Source of the DNA: Flavobacteriales bacterium
GTDB taxonomy: Bacteria > Bacteroidota > Bacteroidia > Flavobacteriales_F > PHOS-HE28
DNA length: 64,000 nucleotides
Assembly (NCBI GenBank): GCA_019638115.1
Contig: JAHBUK010000001.1
Location: 638,238-702,237 of the forward strand
Direction of reading: 5' to 3'
Part shown: piece by piece, positions 1 through 7,882 of the stretch
How the letters are laid out: each line of letters begins with the position of its first letter
How positions within the stretch are numbered: the first letter of the stretch is position 1
Translations under genes and position numbers: made by a program
Notes under the pieces: generated by a model
What the model saw: the letters and a program-made list of their open reading frames with translations, nothing else
Databases searched by the model: none
Told to the model about the DNA's origin: nothing

Positions 1-233
1 GATATGTAATCATCACCGTTATCTGGGTCGAGCTCACCCGCGTAACAAGCCCGACAGTGTTCTCGCGTATCAAGCGCGTGTAGCTTTTCGGATAGGATGT
101 CATCGAATGCGAATATGGATTCCTCGTCCATTGCGGCCAATGCCTGACATGCCGGTTCCATGACCGCATCATCATCTCCGACCTCGTCCCAATCAAATAA
201 CTTGACGACATCCCAGAAGGTGCTCTCGTTCAT
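1..233 (-). CDS. DUF4240 domain protein, N-terminal part
   Basis: The reverse strand opens at an ATG at 233 and stays open to the window edge, giving 77 residues that begin MNESTFWDVV. The start resembles DUF4240 proteins, small acidic cytosolic proteins of unknown function that typically begin with M-N-x-x-x-F-W. The visible part is acidic and contains a CRAC segment near residue 60. The stop codon lies outside the window, so length and C-terminus are unknown. The family call rests on the N-terminal pattern and overall composition; no function can be given. Confidence 0.7.
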   Translation of the reverse strand, partial: MNESTFWDVVKLFDWDEVGDDDAVMEPACQALAAMDEESIFAFDDILSEKLHALDTREHCRACYAGELDPDNGDDYI

Positions 234-273
234 GTGTTATGGATAAGGAGGTTCACCTGTGCGTACATGACCA

Positions 274-630
274 TTACTTCGGCTCCCACAACTCCACCTT
301 GTTTCCCTCCGGATCATACACCCACGCGAAGCGGCCATAGCCCTCATCCTGGCGCTTGGGTTCGATACGCACGCCGTCGGCTTCGAGCTTCTTCAGCAGG
401 CCGTCGAGGTCCTGCACGCGCAGGTTCAGCATGAAGTGCTGTTTGTCGCTGGCGAAGTAGTCGGTGTCGCGCTTGAAGGGTGAGAAGACCGTGGGGCCGG
501 CATCCTGTTGCCAGATGAAGCCGGCCTCATCGTTGTTGATGCCGAAGTGTTCGTAGTACCACTTGGCCAGGGCCTTATGATCATCCGCGCGGAAGAAGAG
601 CCCGCCGATGCCGGTGACGTGTCGGGACAT
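274..630 (-). CDS. VOC (glyoxalase/bleomycin resistance) family protein
   Basis: This 118-residue cytosolic protein has the single VOC-domain layout: a beta strand with GIGGLFFRADD at the N-terminus, an alpha helix KALAKWYYEHFG, and a C-terminal strand ending in DPEGNKVELWEP. That end usually carries the last metal-ligand Glu of glyoxalase-like enzymes. VOC proteins act as dimers in metal-dependent isomerisation, dioxygenation or antibiotic binding, and the substrate cannot be read from this sequence. It is divergent from a second VOC gene 49 bp away, so the two may share a control region. A near-match to the -7 box (TAACTTGG, 650-657) lies 19 nt upstream of the start. Confidence 0.85.
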   Translation of the reverse strand: MSRHVTGIGGLFFRADDHKALAKWYYEHFGINNDEAGFIWQQDAGPTVFSPFKRDTDYFASDKQHFMLNLRVQDLDGLLKKLEADGVRIEPKRQDEGYGRFAWVYDPEGNKVELWEPK

Positions 631-665
631 GTGATGGAGGTTCGCACTGCCAAGTTACACGCGTG

Positions 666-673
666 TAGCTTTG
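666..673 (+). promoter_or_regulatory. Bacteroidota -7 box TAGCTTTG
   Basis: This is an exact match to TAnnTTTG, the known Bacteroidota -7 element. It ends 6 nt before the ATG at 680, so transcription would begin at or next to the start codon. No clear TTG -33 element is visible. Confidence 0.5.
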
Positions 674-679
674 GGCACC

Positions 680-1105
680 ATGCAACCCCGTATCACCCTC
701 GTCACACTCGGTGTTTCCGACCTTGTTCGTTCCAAAGCCTTTTACAATGAGGTCCTGGGCTGGAGCCCCTTCCTCGACAATGGCGGGACCGTGATGTACC
801 AGTTGAACGGGATGATCCTGTCGCTCTTCCCGCAGCCCGAGCTGATGAAGGATGCGGCCGTACCGAATGAGCCCAAGGGTCCCCGCTTCTCCTTGGCGCA
901 ATGCCTTGGTTCAACCCAGGAAGTGGATGCGCTCTTTGCGCAGTTGAAGGAGGGCGGCGTGCACATCACCAAGATGCCGGAACTGGTGTTCTGGGGCGGC
1001 TACAGCGGCTACTTCGCCGATCCGGACGGGCACCTGTGGGAGGTGGCGCACAACCCGTTCCTGGAGATGGATGAGGCTGGCAATGTGTTGGGCATGCACA
1101 CGTAA
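680..1105 (+). CDS. VOC family protein
   Basis: This protein of about 141 residues begins MQPRITLVTLGVSDLVRSKA and has a typical VOC domain: the first strand VTLGVSDL, helix SKAFYNEVLGW, and the final strand DPDGHLWEVAHNP with the conserved Glu. The enzyme type is not specified. The ATG at 680 is preferred over an in-frame TTG at 671, because the TTG would lie inside the -7 box TAGCTTTG. The protein is not closely similar to the divergent VOC protein next to it, so this is not an obvious recent duplication. Confidence 0.85.
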   Translation: MQPRITLVTLGVSDLVRSKAFYNEVLGWSPFLDNGGTVMYQLNGMILSLFPQPELMKDAAVPNEPKGPRFSLAQCLGSTQEVDALFAQLKEGGVHITKMPELVFWGGYSGYFADPDGHLWEVAHNPFLEMDEAGNVLGMHT

Positions 1106-1163
1106 GCCCGCACTGCTCATGGCATTGATCGAACGTTCTTTGCACTTGCGTTTACCGCCGCAC

Positions 1164-2342
1164 ATGATCATGATGCGTTCCCTTGCCAGCACCCTCTTTT
1201 TCGCCTTCGCTCTTGCGGCTTTTGCCCAAGGCACATGGACCCAGGTAACCTCGCATCCCAGCCAATGGTATGCGCAAGCCTCGTTCAGCGTGGGTGGCAA
1301 AGGCTACGTATGCACCGGCTACAACGCCAGCCAGAACACCGCCCGCTTGTGGGAGTACGAACCCGCAACGGATGCATGGACGGAGAAAGCCCCGCTACCC
1401 GGTGGTGCACGCCAGTACGCCAGTGCCTTCGCCATTGGCGATACCGGCTACGTGATGTGCGGTTGGAACAACTCCACCTCCACGGACTACAACGACCTCT
1501 GGGCCTATCACCCCGCCACCGACACGTGGGTTCAGAAGGCTTCGCTGCCGGGTCCGCCACGTTCTGCCGGTGTGGCCTTCAGCATCGATGGCATCGGCTT
1601 CTACGGAACGGGGGCTGCCAACGCAACGTGGTACAACGACCTCTATGCCTTCGACCCAACGACCAATACATGGGAGCAGAAGGCGAATTTCCCCGGCAAC
1701 GGAAGACGCTGGGCCGTGGGCTTTGCAGCGGAAGGCAAAGGCTACATCGGCACCGGTGAAAGCAGCGGCGTGCGCTACCGCGACTTCTACGCCTACGATC
1801 CGGCTGCCAACACGTGGGAGCAACGGGCCATGCTGGGCAACACCAACCGTCGCCAAGCTTATGCGTTCACGATCAACGACCAAGGCTACGTAGGTGGTGG
1901 CGTCGATTTCGTGGAGAATTGGAACGACTTCCACCGCTACGATGTGGCTGCCAACGCGTGGGTCCCCGTGAGCAGTTTTCCCTTGGCGGCGTGCAAGAAC
2001 GGAACCTGTTTCAGCACCGGCGAAGAGGCCTTCATCGTGGGCGGCAATGGGCAGGCGCCCGTCCTGTCGCACACCTGGCGCTTTTCACCGGCCATCTCCA
2101 CCGGGCTGTTGAACGCGTTTGAACATACACCCACACCCTACCCCAATCCCACCCGCGACCACTTGTACATCGACCTTGCGCAAGTGCAGCCCTACACCGT
2201 GCTGGATGCTGTGGGTGCGGTGGTGGCCCGTGGCACGGCGCAGCGCTCGGTGGATGTATCGGCTCTGGCCTCGGGCCTCTACACACTCCGCTTGGGTGGC
2301 GCGACCTCTCACAGCACCGTACGTTTCGTAGTGGAGCGTTAG
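1164..2342 (+). CDS. Kelch-repeat protein with T9SS C-terminal sorting domain
   Basis: The protein is secreted. Candidate starts at 1164, 1170 and 1173 precede a clear signal peptide (MRSLASTLFFAFALAAFAQG). The mature part has about six Kelch-type repeats, seen as recurring D-x-W-x-x-K/R-x-x-x-P and G-Y-V/I-G-x-G segments, which predicts a beta-propeller. The last 80 or so residues are a type A T9SS sorting domain: PYPNPTRDHLYIDL, then DAVGAVVARG, then SGLYTLRLGG. Such domains direct export through the type IX system and are removed at the cell surface. The propeller probably binds a ligand or partner, which is unknown. Earlier in-frame starts would put non-signal sequence in front and are not favoured. 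Confidence 0.85.
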   Translation: MIMMRSLASTLFFAFALAAFAQGTWTQVTSHPSQWYAQASFSVGGKGYVCTGYNASQNTARLWEYEPATDAWTEKAPLPGGARQYASAFAIGDTGYVMCGWNNSTSTDYNDLWAYHPATDTWVQKASLPGPPRSAGVAFSIDGIGFYGTGAANATWYNDLYAFDPTTNTWEQKANFPGNGRRWAVGFAAEGKGYIGTGESSGVRYRDFYAYDPAANTWEQRAMLGNTNRRQAYAFTINDQGYVGGGVDFVENWNDFHRYDVAANAWVPVSSFPLAACKNGTCFSTGEEAFIVGGNGQAPVLSHTWRFSPAISTGLLNAFEHTPTPYPNPTRDHLYIDLAQVQPYTVLDAVGAVVARGTAQRSVDVSALASGLYTLRLGGATSHSTVRFVVER

Positions 2343-2368
2343 GCACTTCGTGTGAAGGGCGCGGTCCG

Positions 2369-2376
2369 TAGCTTTG
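2369..2376 (+). promoter_or_regulatory. Bacteroidota -7 box TAGCTTTG
   Basis: This exact TAnnTTTG match lies 40 nt upstream of the aldehyde-dehydrogenase-like gene start at 2417, in the short gap after the Kelch gene. A -33 element is not obvious. Confidence 0.4.
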
Positions 2377-2416
2377 GCTACTGTATGGCGGTTCGCATGC
2401 CGTACGACCGAAGCCG

Positions 2417-3403
2417 ATGGCCAAGACCCTTTCCAAGCCCGCATCCGTAAAAGCCGTCCCGGCATCCACCGGGATGAACGGCCACAGCACCAACGGCACC
2501 GCCAGGAAGGCCGAGCGGCTTCCGGTGATGAAGACCTACAAGATCTTCATCGGCGGCAAGTTCCCGCGCACCGAGAGCGGACGGTACTACCAACCGAAAG
2601 GGGCCGATGGCAAGCCGCTGGCCAACGTGTGCCGCAGCAGCCGCAAGGACATGCGCGATGCCGTGGTGGCCGCGCGTGGTGCGGTCGGCGGTTGGGCCGG
2701 GCGCAGCGCCTTCAACCGCGGACAGATCCTCTACCGCATCGGTGAAATGCTCGAGGGGCGCAGCGCCCAGTTCGTGCATGAGCTGGTGTTGCACGGCGCC
2801 ACGCAGAAGCAGGCCGAGGCCGAGGTGGCCGCCGCCATCGACCTGTGGATCCATTACGCGGGCTGGTGCGACAAGTACCAGGCGCTCTTCAGCAGCGTGA
2901 ACCCCACCAACAGCAGCCACTTCAACTTCAGCGTGTACGAACCCACCGGGGTGGTGGGCATCATGGCGGGCGGCAGCAACGGCCTCTTGGAACTTGTGAG
3001 CCTGATCGCTCCGGTGATCGCGGGCGGTAACACCTGCGTGGTGGTGGCCAGCGAGAAGCACCCGTTGCCGGCCGTCACCTTCACCGAAGTGCTCGCCACC
3101 AGCGATATGCCCGGCGGTGTGGTGAACCTGATGACGGGATTCCGCAGCGAACTGTTGAAGCCTCTGGTCGCGCACATGGACATCAATGCCGTGGTGGTGG
3201 CCCCCTTCGACTCCGCTCAGGGTGTCCACCACGATGAGCGCGTGATGCTCGAGACCGAGGCCACCTGCAACTTGAAGCGTGTGGTGTACCGGAATGTCGC
3301 CCCGAGCGCGGTCGAGGGGCCGTACGCGATCCTCGACACGCAGGAGGTGAAGACCACCTGGCACCCGATCGAACGGGGGCAGGGTGGGGGTGGGGGGTAT
3401 TGA
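2417..3403 (+). CDS. Short aldehyde-dehydrogenase-like protein lacking the catalytic half
   Basis: This 328-residue protein matches only the N-terminal, NAD-binding part of the aldehyde dehydrogenase fold: IFIGGKFPRTESGR, then VYEPTGVVGIMAGGSN and VIAGGNTCVVVASEKHP. Full ALDHs are about 480-500 residues and carry a catalytic Cys after this point; it is absent here. Bacteroidota commonly encode such short ALDH relatives next to a full-length partner, but no partner is adjacent here. The C-terminus ends in the family tail ILDTQEVKTTWHPIE, followed by a Gly-rich stub. Two segments near the end, FDSAQG and APSAVEG, are encoded by small palindromic repeats that seem inserted in frame. An enzymatic role is doubtful; a role as a partner subunit is inferred. 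Confidence 0.75.
   Translation: MAKTLSKPASVKAVPASTGMNGHSTNGTARKAERLPVMKTYKIFIGGKFPRTESGRYYQPKGADGKPLANVCRSSRKDMRDAVVAARGAVGGWAGRSAFNRGQILYRIGEMLEGRSAQFVHELVLHGATQKQAEAEVAAAIDLWIHYAGWCDKYQALFSSVNPTNSSHFNFSVYEPTGVVGIMAGGSNGLLELVSLIAPVIAGGNTCVVVASEKHPLPAVTFTEVLATSDMPGGVVNLMTGFRSELLKPLVAHMDINAVVVAPFDSAQGVHHDERVMLETEATCNLKRVVYRNVAPSAVEGPYAILDTQEVKTTWHPIERGQGGGGGY
3203..3319. repeat. Pair of dispersed palindrome-like repeats inside a gene
   Basis: Two 20-bp elements lie here: 3203-3222 (CCCTTCGACTCCGCTCAGGG) and 3300-3319 (CCCCGAGCGCGGTCGAGGGG). The reverse complement of the second matches the first at about 16 of 20 positions, so they form an imperfect inverted pair. Similar TTCGACTCCGCTCAGG elements are known as dispersed repeats in many bacterial genomes. 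Both lie in frame inside the ALDH-like gene. Confidence 0.6.
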
Positions 3404-3416
3404 TGCTTGAACGCTC

Positions 3417-3896
3417 ATGCGCGTCCTATTCCTTCTGATCGCTGCTTGTGCGCTGCCGTTCGGCGGATCTGCGTGCAGTTGTATCGGGGAGGAGGATGTG
3501 TCAACGGCCAGACGACGAGCGGATGGTGTGTTCATCGGACGGGTCATCCGTGCGGAACGCTTCGAGGTGAGTTCGCTTGGGTCATTGACGCACTTTCAAC
3601 ATTTCCAGATGCGATACACCTTCGCGGTGGAGCGAATGTTCAAGGGTCGTGCGCTGGGCAGGTCGGCTGATGATGCCATGGATACGTTAGTGGTGTTCAC
3701 GGGCCTGGGCGGAGGGGACTGTAGCGTCCGTTTCGAGGTCGGTCAGCGATATGTCGTGTACGGCGCCGATGGACATTCTTGGTCAGGAAAAATGTTGGCG
3801 GAAGTCCCGCTGCGTGGTCGCGGGATCTATTGGACCTCCATCTGCACGCGTACCAGGCCTTACGAGGAGACGGAGGTGAAAGCGTTGGAGGATTGA
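3417..3896 (+). CDS. Secreted Cys-rich protein with TIMP/NTR-like N-terminus
   Basis: This 159-residue protein begins with a signal peptide (MRVLFLLIAACALPFGGSA). If cleaved after SA, the mature protein starts with CSC. A mature N-terminal Cys-x-Cys, followed by ADGVFIGRVI and later by further Cys residues (GDCSVRF, SICTRTRP), is the pattern of netrin/TIMP-like (NTR) domains. The sequence before the Cys is not a good lipobox, so signal peptidase I cleavage is more likely than lipidation. It lies 13 nt after the ALDH-like gene and 10 nt before the next gene, so co-transcription is likely. The similarity to TIMP is a fold-level guess and the function is unknown. Confidence 0.6.
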   Translation: MRVLFLLIAACALPFGGSACSCIGEEDVSTARRRADGVFIGRVIRAERFEVSSLGSLTHFQHFQMRYTFAVERMFKGRALGRSADDAMDTLVVFTGLGGGDCSVRFEVGQRYVVYGADGHSWSGKMLAEVPLRGRGIYWTSICTRTRPYEETEVKALED

Positions 3897-3906
3897 CCCG
3901 TTCGCC

Positions 3907-4443
3907 ATGCGCATCCTCTGGCGTCCGCTCCTGTTCTTCCTTTTCCTGATGGTCCTACTGTGGTTGTGTCGTGCCGCTGCTTTCCGCGCACTGGTGCACT
4001 ACAAGGTCATCGGTCAACGCTTGCCTGTTCCGGCTTTGACGCTGCACACGACCGCGCCATTGGAGCTGGAAAGTGCCATGGAGGTCGCATTGGACTCGAC
4101 CGCTGCCCGCCTGCATTTCTCCACCGGCAAGGTGAGTAGCGACCCTGCGCTCTTGCTGCAAGGTGGTCCGGCGAATTGCATCGGCTATGCCGCGTTATGC
4201 GCCGCCCTGCTTAAAGGTCAACTCGATGCCGCAGGCTTGGGTGATCGGTATGTGGTGGATCCGGTCATTGGCAAGTTGTACGTGGGCGACCAGGACCTTC
4301 ATGCATTCATTACAAGTCCGTTCTGGAAGGACCACGATGTAGTGCGTATAACGGACCTTGCGAGCAACGAGGTTGTCGTGCTGGACCCTACGCTGTACGA
4401 CCATGTTGGAATAGGCCGCGTGTCCTACAGGTCGAAGAACTGA
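3907..4443 (+). CDS. Membrane-anchored transglutaminase-like protein
   Basis: This 178-residue protein has one N-terminal membrane segment (LLFFLFLMVLLWLCRAAAF) and an extracytoplasmic domain. Three motifs occur in the order expected for the transglutaminase/cysteine-peptidase triad: Cys in GGPANCIGYAAL (about residue 92), His in DLHAFITSPF (about 127), and Asp in VVLDPTLYD (about 157). This suggests a papain-like transglutaminase core. It sits between the TIMP-like gene and csaA with gaps of 10 and 8 nt. The substrate is unknown; protein crosslinking, peptide cleavage or peptidoglycan-linked roles are all possible. The family was assigned by eye from the triad. Confidence 0.55.
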   Translation: MRILWRPLLFFLFLMVLLWLCRAAAFRALVHYKVIGQRLPVPALTLHTTAPLELESAMEVALDSTAARLHFSTGKVSSDPALLLQGGPANCIGYAALCAALLKGQLDAAGLGDRYVVDPVIGKLYVGDQDLHAFITSPFWKDHDVVRITDLASNEVVVLDPTLYDHVGIGRVSYRSKN

Positions 4444-4451
4444 ATACCATC

Positions 4452-4787
4452 ATGAACCCCATCACCTGGCCTGACTTCGAGAAGGTCCACCTCTGTGTGG
4501 GCACCGTGCTTTCCGCGGAGGACCTGTCCAACGCCCGCAAACCAGCCTATGTGCTCACTATCGACTTCGGTCCGCATGGCGTGAAGCGCAGCAGTGCACA
4601 GATCACCGTTCACTACACCAAGGAGGAGTTGATCGGACGACAAGTGGTGGCGGTGATCAACTTCCCACCGAAGCAGATCGGGAGCGTGATGAGCGAGTGC
4701 CTGGTGACGGGCTTCCCGGACGCGAATGGCGACATCGTGCTCACGAGCGTGGAGCGGCCCTTGCCGAACGGTGCGCGCCTGATGTGA
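4452..4787 (+). CDS. csaA: CsaA-type tRNA-binding domain protein
   Basis: This 111-residue single-domain protein has the OB-fold tRNA-binding pattern of CsaA: an N-terminal WPDFEKVHLCVGTVLSAEDL, then RKPAYVLTIDFGPHGVKRSS and INFPPKQIG, and a C-terminal SVERPLPNGARLM. CsaA proteins form dimers in the cytosol, bind tRNA, and have been linked to chaperone and secretion activity in Bacillus. The length is normal. It is the last gene of the run starting at 3417 and faces the convergent DUF4239 gene with only 3 nt between stop codons. Confidence 0.85.
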   Translation: MNPITWPDFEKVHLCVGTVLSAEDLSNARKPAYVLTIDFGPHGVKRSSAQITVHYTKEELIGRQVVAVINFPPKQIGSVMSECLVTGFPDANGDIVLTSVERPLPNGARLM

Positions 4788-4790
4788 GAC

Positions 4791-5567
4791 CTATCTTCCG
4801 CTGGCGCGGAGGCTTTCCAGCAGGCGCACCAAGTTCTCCTGTTCGGGCTGGATGCCACCGCGATACGGGTTGTTCATGTCGAGCACGGTGCGGATGGTGA
4901 ACAGCACGATCACCAGGAACAGCAGGGAGGTGATCATCTGCCGCAGCTCCACGCCGCCGATGCCGTTCATGAAACCCACCAGCAGGCCGATGAGCATGGA
5001 GCTGAACAGCAGCAGATCGATCATCAAGCGTGGGATGCGCTCCTCGTAGCCGTAGTAGCTCCGGTAGTAGGTGGAGGAGAGCGCGTTCAGGTCGCGCAGA
5101 ACGGCCGGTGCGTGCATGGCCAGGCTGCTGTCGGCAGCGTAACCCTGCACCTGTGAAACGAAGCCGCCCATCAGCCCCTCCATGCGGTCGTGCACCACTT
5201 CGCGCCGATCGAAACGGGTGCTGTCCATGCGCAGTTGGATGGACAGGTGCGCATGCAGGAATTGCCGTGTGTCATTCTTGATGCGTTCAGGAAGCAGCAG
5301 GCTGTTGCGGCGCATGTTGGCAATGGCATCGGCGTGCTCATGCACCATGTGGTTGCGCTCGCGCGTGGCGTTGTGCGCGGCCAGGAAGGTGAAGGAGAGC
5401 ATGAGGCCGAAGAGCCCGATGATGGCCGCCTCGGTGCCCGTGGGTCGCCAGTCGCGCTGTTTGCTGTGGAACTGGTAATGCGCCAATGCGAAGCCCCCGG
5501 CAACACTGCCTACCAACAGCACGGCGTACACGAAGAAATACCACGGGTGGTCGAAGTAGAACTGCAT
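4791..5567 (-). CDS. DUF4239 (bestrophin-like) membrane protein
   Basis: This protein of about 258 residues starts at 5567 with MQFYFDHPWYFF. It has two N-terminal membrane segments (FFVYAVLLVGSVAGGFALA and AAIIGLFGLMLSFTFLAAHN), a long charged middle helix region (RERNHMVHEHADAIANMR), and two C-terminal membrane segments around LLLFSSMLIGLLVGFMNGIG and SLLFLVIVLFTIRTVLD. This is the DUF4239 layout, distantly related to bestrophin channels. The in-frame sequence upstream of 5567 lies in the divergent promoter region and looks non-coding. A -7-like TATCTTTC (5589-5596) lies 21 nt upstream. Confidence 0.75.
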   Translation of the reverse strand: MQFYFDHPWYFFVYAVLLVGSVAGGFALAHYQFHSKQRDWRPTGTEAAIIGLFGLMLSFTFLAAHNATRERNHMVHEHADAIANMRRNSLLLPERIKNDTRQFLHAHLSIQLRMDSTRFDRREVVHDRMEGLMGGFVSQVQGYAADSSLAMHAPAVLRDLNALSSTYYRSYYGYEERIPRLMIDLLLFSSMLIGLLVGFMNGIGGVELRQMITSLLFLVIVLFTIRTVLDMNNPYRGGIQPEQENLVRLLESLRASGR

Positions 5568-5641
5568 GGTTCCTGCTCGTCTTCCGTCGAAAGATAACCG
5601 GGGCACGAACACCGGTGCACCCCGCGGCAGCGCTCCTCCCC

Positions 5642-5649
5642 TACCTTCG
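5642..5649 (+). promoter_or_regulatory. -7 box TACCTTCG of the methyltransferase gene
   Basis: TAnnTTCG ends 6 nt before the ATG at 5656, suggesting a leaderless or nearly leaderless transcript. The same box with short spacing occurs before several other genes in this window. Confidence 0.5.
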
Positions 5650-5655
5650 GCGCCG

Positions 5656-6816
5656 ATGTCCGACCGCCTCTTCCACATGACCGCCCAGACCATGTTCGGC
5701 ATGGAGGACCTGCTTGTTGCCGAGCTGCGGGACATCGGCGCGCAGGACATCGAGAAGCACAACCGGGCCGTGGCTTTCCGGGGCGATGAGGCCTGCATGT
5801 ACCGCGCGAACCTCTGCCTGCGCACCGCCCTGCGCGTGCTGGTGCCCATCAAGTCCTTCGTGGTGGAGCACGAGGAGGACCTCTACTACGGCATCAAGCG
5901 CATCCGCTGGGAGCAGTTCATGGATGTGGACGACACGCTGGCCGTGCATTGCTCGTTGCATTCGGAGCGCTTCAACCACAGCCAATACCTGGCCCTGAAA
6001 GCGAAGGACGCCATCGTGGACCGCTTCCGCGAGCACTACGGCCGTCGGCCCAACGTGGAGCTGGAGGACCCCACCCTGCGCATCCACCTGCATGTACACG
6101 GCGACAATTGCCTGGTATCACTGGACAGCAGTGGCGGCTCCCTGCACAAGCGCGGCTACCGCGACCGCACGAACCTGGCGCCGATCAACGAGGTGCTCGC
6201 CGCCGGACTGGTGCTGCTGAGCGGCTGGGATGGGCGGAGCAACTTCGTGGACCCCATGTGCGGCAGCGGCACCATCCTCATCGAAGCGGCCATGATCGCC
6301 GGCCGGATACCGCCGGGCATACACCGCCAGCAGTTCGGCTTCCAACGCTGGAAGGACCACGAACCCAAACTCTGGAAAGCCGTGCGCGAAGAGGCCGTGG
6401 CGGGCATCGACCACCAGGCACGTCCGCTGATCATGGGCGGCGAGATCAGTCCGCATGTGGCGCGCAAGGCGGAAAGCAACATCGCCAGCGCGGGCTACAA
6501 GGACCGCATCCGCATCGTCAACTCGGCCTTCGCGGATCTGGCACCGCCACCCGGTGGCGGCGTGCTGCTGCTGAACCCGCCCTACGGCGAACGCATGGAC
6601 AAGGACGAGGACATCAACGCGGTGTACAAGATGATCGGTGACACACTGAAGAAGAACTGGGCCGGGTGGACGGCCTGGATGATCACCAGCAACCTGGAGG
6701 CCGCCAAGCACGTGCACCTCACGCCCAAGCCCAGGATCAAGGTCTTCAACGGGGCCTTGGATTGCCGATTTATGCGGTATCAGATGTACAGTGGGACAAG
6801 GCCGAGGCCGGAGTGA
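5656..6816 (+). CDS. THUMP-domain class I RNA methyltransferase (RlmL N-domain/COG0116 type)
   Basis: This 386-residue protein starts at 5656 (MSDRLFHMTAQTMFGMED). The N-terminal half is a THUMP-type RNA-binding region. The C-terminal half is a Rossmann SAM methyltransferase: the SAM-binding loop is FVDPMCGSGTILIEAAMIAG and the catalytic NPPY motif is LLNPPYGERM. This N6-adenine or N2-guanine methyltransferase family modifies 23S rRNA (RlmL acts on G2445) or tRNA. The shorter COG0116 form lacks the RlmK half of the E. coli fusion. It is expected to be cytosolic. The exact target base cannot be told from sequence. Confidence 0.88.
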   Translation: MSDRLFHMTAQTMFGMEDLLVAELRDIGAQDIEKHNRAVAFRGDEACMYRANLCLRTALRVLVPIKSFVVEHEEDLYYGIKRIRWEQFMDVDDTLAVHCSLHSERFNHSQYLALKAKDAIVDRFREHYGRRPNVELEDPTLRIHLHVHGDNCLVSLDSSGGSLHKRGYRDRTNLAPINEVLAAGLVLLSGWDGRSNFVDPMCGSGTILIEAAMIAGRIPPGIHRQQFGFQRWKDHEPKLWKAVREEAVAGIDHQARPLIMGGEISPHVARKAESNIASAGYKDRIRIVNSAFADLAPPPGGGVLLLNPPYGERMDKDEDINAVYKMIGDTLKKNWAGWTAWMITSNLEAAKHVHLTPKPRIKVFNGALDCRFMRYQMYSGTRPRPE

Positions 6817-6825
6817 GGGGCAAGG

Positions 6826-6951
6826 CTAAGAAGGGTGACTATGCAAGTTACCCAACACCACCTGCTCGTGCAACTGCACCTGCCGGTTCGTGACGCGCAG
6901 CACGTACAATGCCTTGGTACTGCAGCCAGTGGTTTCGGACAATTCGAAGTA
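6826..6951 (-). pseudogene. Remnant of a T9SS sorting domain
   Basis: The reverse strand between a TGA (6952-6954) and a TAG (6826-6828) encodes 41 residues containing TTGCSTKALYVLRVTNRQVQ and then HEQVVLGN. The LYVLRVT strand followed by a closing QVVLG strand is the end of a type A T9SS sorting domain. No start or export signal is present, and it lies just downstream of an intact T9SS gene on the same strand. It is probably a decayed copy of a neighbouring gene tail. The segment is short, so the evidence is modest. Confidence 0.4.
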
Positions 6952-6964
6952 TCAGCAAACCATG

Positions 6965-7882
6965 CTACGGGCGTTGCACCACCAAGCGCACCGATCGCCG
7001 ACCCTGTGCCGTGGTAACAACTGCCATGTACAACCCAGCCGGGTGCGCAGAGAGATCGAGCGAGGAATCGTGGGTACTCAATACCTCGCGGCCATGGGGG
7101 TCGAAGACGATGACTTCGAACGGAAGTGTAGGACCGGACAACGTGAACAGGCCTGTCCCCGGATTCGGCGCAACCACGGTCTGAACGGCTCTGAGCTCCG
7201 TCACACTATTGGGCGAACAATTCCCTGGCTCTCCTACCGGCCCCCACGCCCACCACACCGTGTCGTTGCTGCTCATGCATTCGATACCATATACCACATC
7301 CAAGATCGGCTCACCTATGGTTTCCAGTAATCCATCCGAACCTCCTATTCCCTGTATCCACCAGTGCCCAGATGGCCCACCCATGGAACTTAGGTTCTGA
7401 ACGCCAATTCTTTTTCTTTCTTGGCCACCGATTGAAATGGTATCTACTCCAGATATGTACATCGTGGTCGTATCGCCGAAGGCCGGAACCGAAGGGACAA
7501 CCCAAATCCCATGTATTGTGTCACCCGCAGAAACGTCAAAGTCGTATAGAAGATACTCTTGATCCGTATTCGGATGATAGTAGAATACTTGGCCTGATCC
7601 ACTCTCCCGTAGCGCTCCCCCAAAATCTCCTGGCCACGTTCCGGTGTCCCAGTACCATGTCAATGACCGGTAGGCCAGGCCGTTGATCGTCGTATCCGGC
7701 TGTCCAGAGAGGAGATAGGTCCTTCTATCATCGAACAGGCCTTGCCAAGTGTCATACATTCGGAAGTTCCAGATCGCAGCTGAATCTGGCAACGCCAGGA
7801 ACTGGGCTTTCAGGGTCATGGTGGGAAGCATGCACCCAACTGATGACACCACAATACTCAAGGCCAAATGGTACGTCTTCAT
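6965..7882 (-). CDS. T9SS type A sorting domain-containing secreted protein
   Basis: This 305-residue protein has a signal peptide (MKTYHLALSIVVSSVGCMLP, ending near LKAQ), a middle region with no recognised domain (YDTWQGLFDDRRTYLLSG, VSAGDTIHGIW), and a C-terminal T9SS type A domain (VAPNPGTGLFTLSG, IVFDPHGREVL, HPAGLYMAVVTT, VRLVVQRP). It is likely exported through the outer membrane and attached to the surface or released. The ATG at 7882 overlaps the TGA of the upstream gene as ATGA, which supports both this start and translational coupling. The function of the middle region is unknown. Confidence 0.85.
   Translation of the reverse strand: MKTYHLALSIVVSSVGCMLPTMTLKAQFLALPDSAAIWNFRMYDTWQGLFDDRRTYLLSGQPDTTINGLAYRSLTWYWDTGTWPGDFGGALRESGSGQVFYYHPNTDQEYLLYDFDVSAGDTIHGIWVVPSVPAFGDTTTMYISGVDTISIGGQERKRIGVQNLSSMGGPSGHWWIQGIGGSDGLLETIGEPILDVVYGIECMSSNDTVWWAWGPVGEPGNCSPNSVTELRAVQTVVAPNPGTGLFTLSGPTLPFEVIVFDPHGREVLSTHDSSLDLSAHPAGLYMAVVTTAQGRRSVRLVVQRP

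Noticed and set aside
4613-4858. Minus-strand frame overlapping csaA
   Set aside because: It is antisense to a clear CsaA gene and has no recognisable features.
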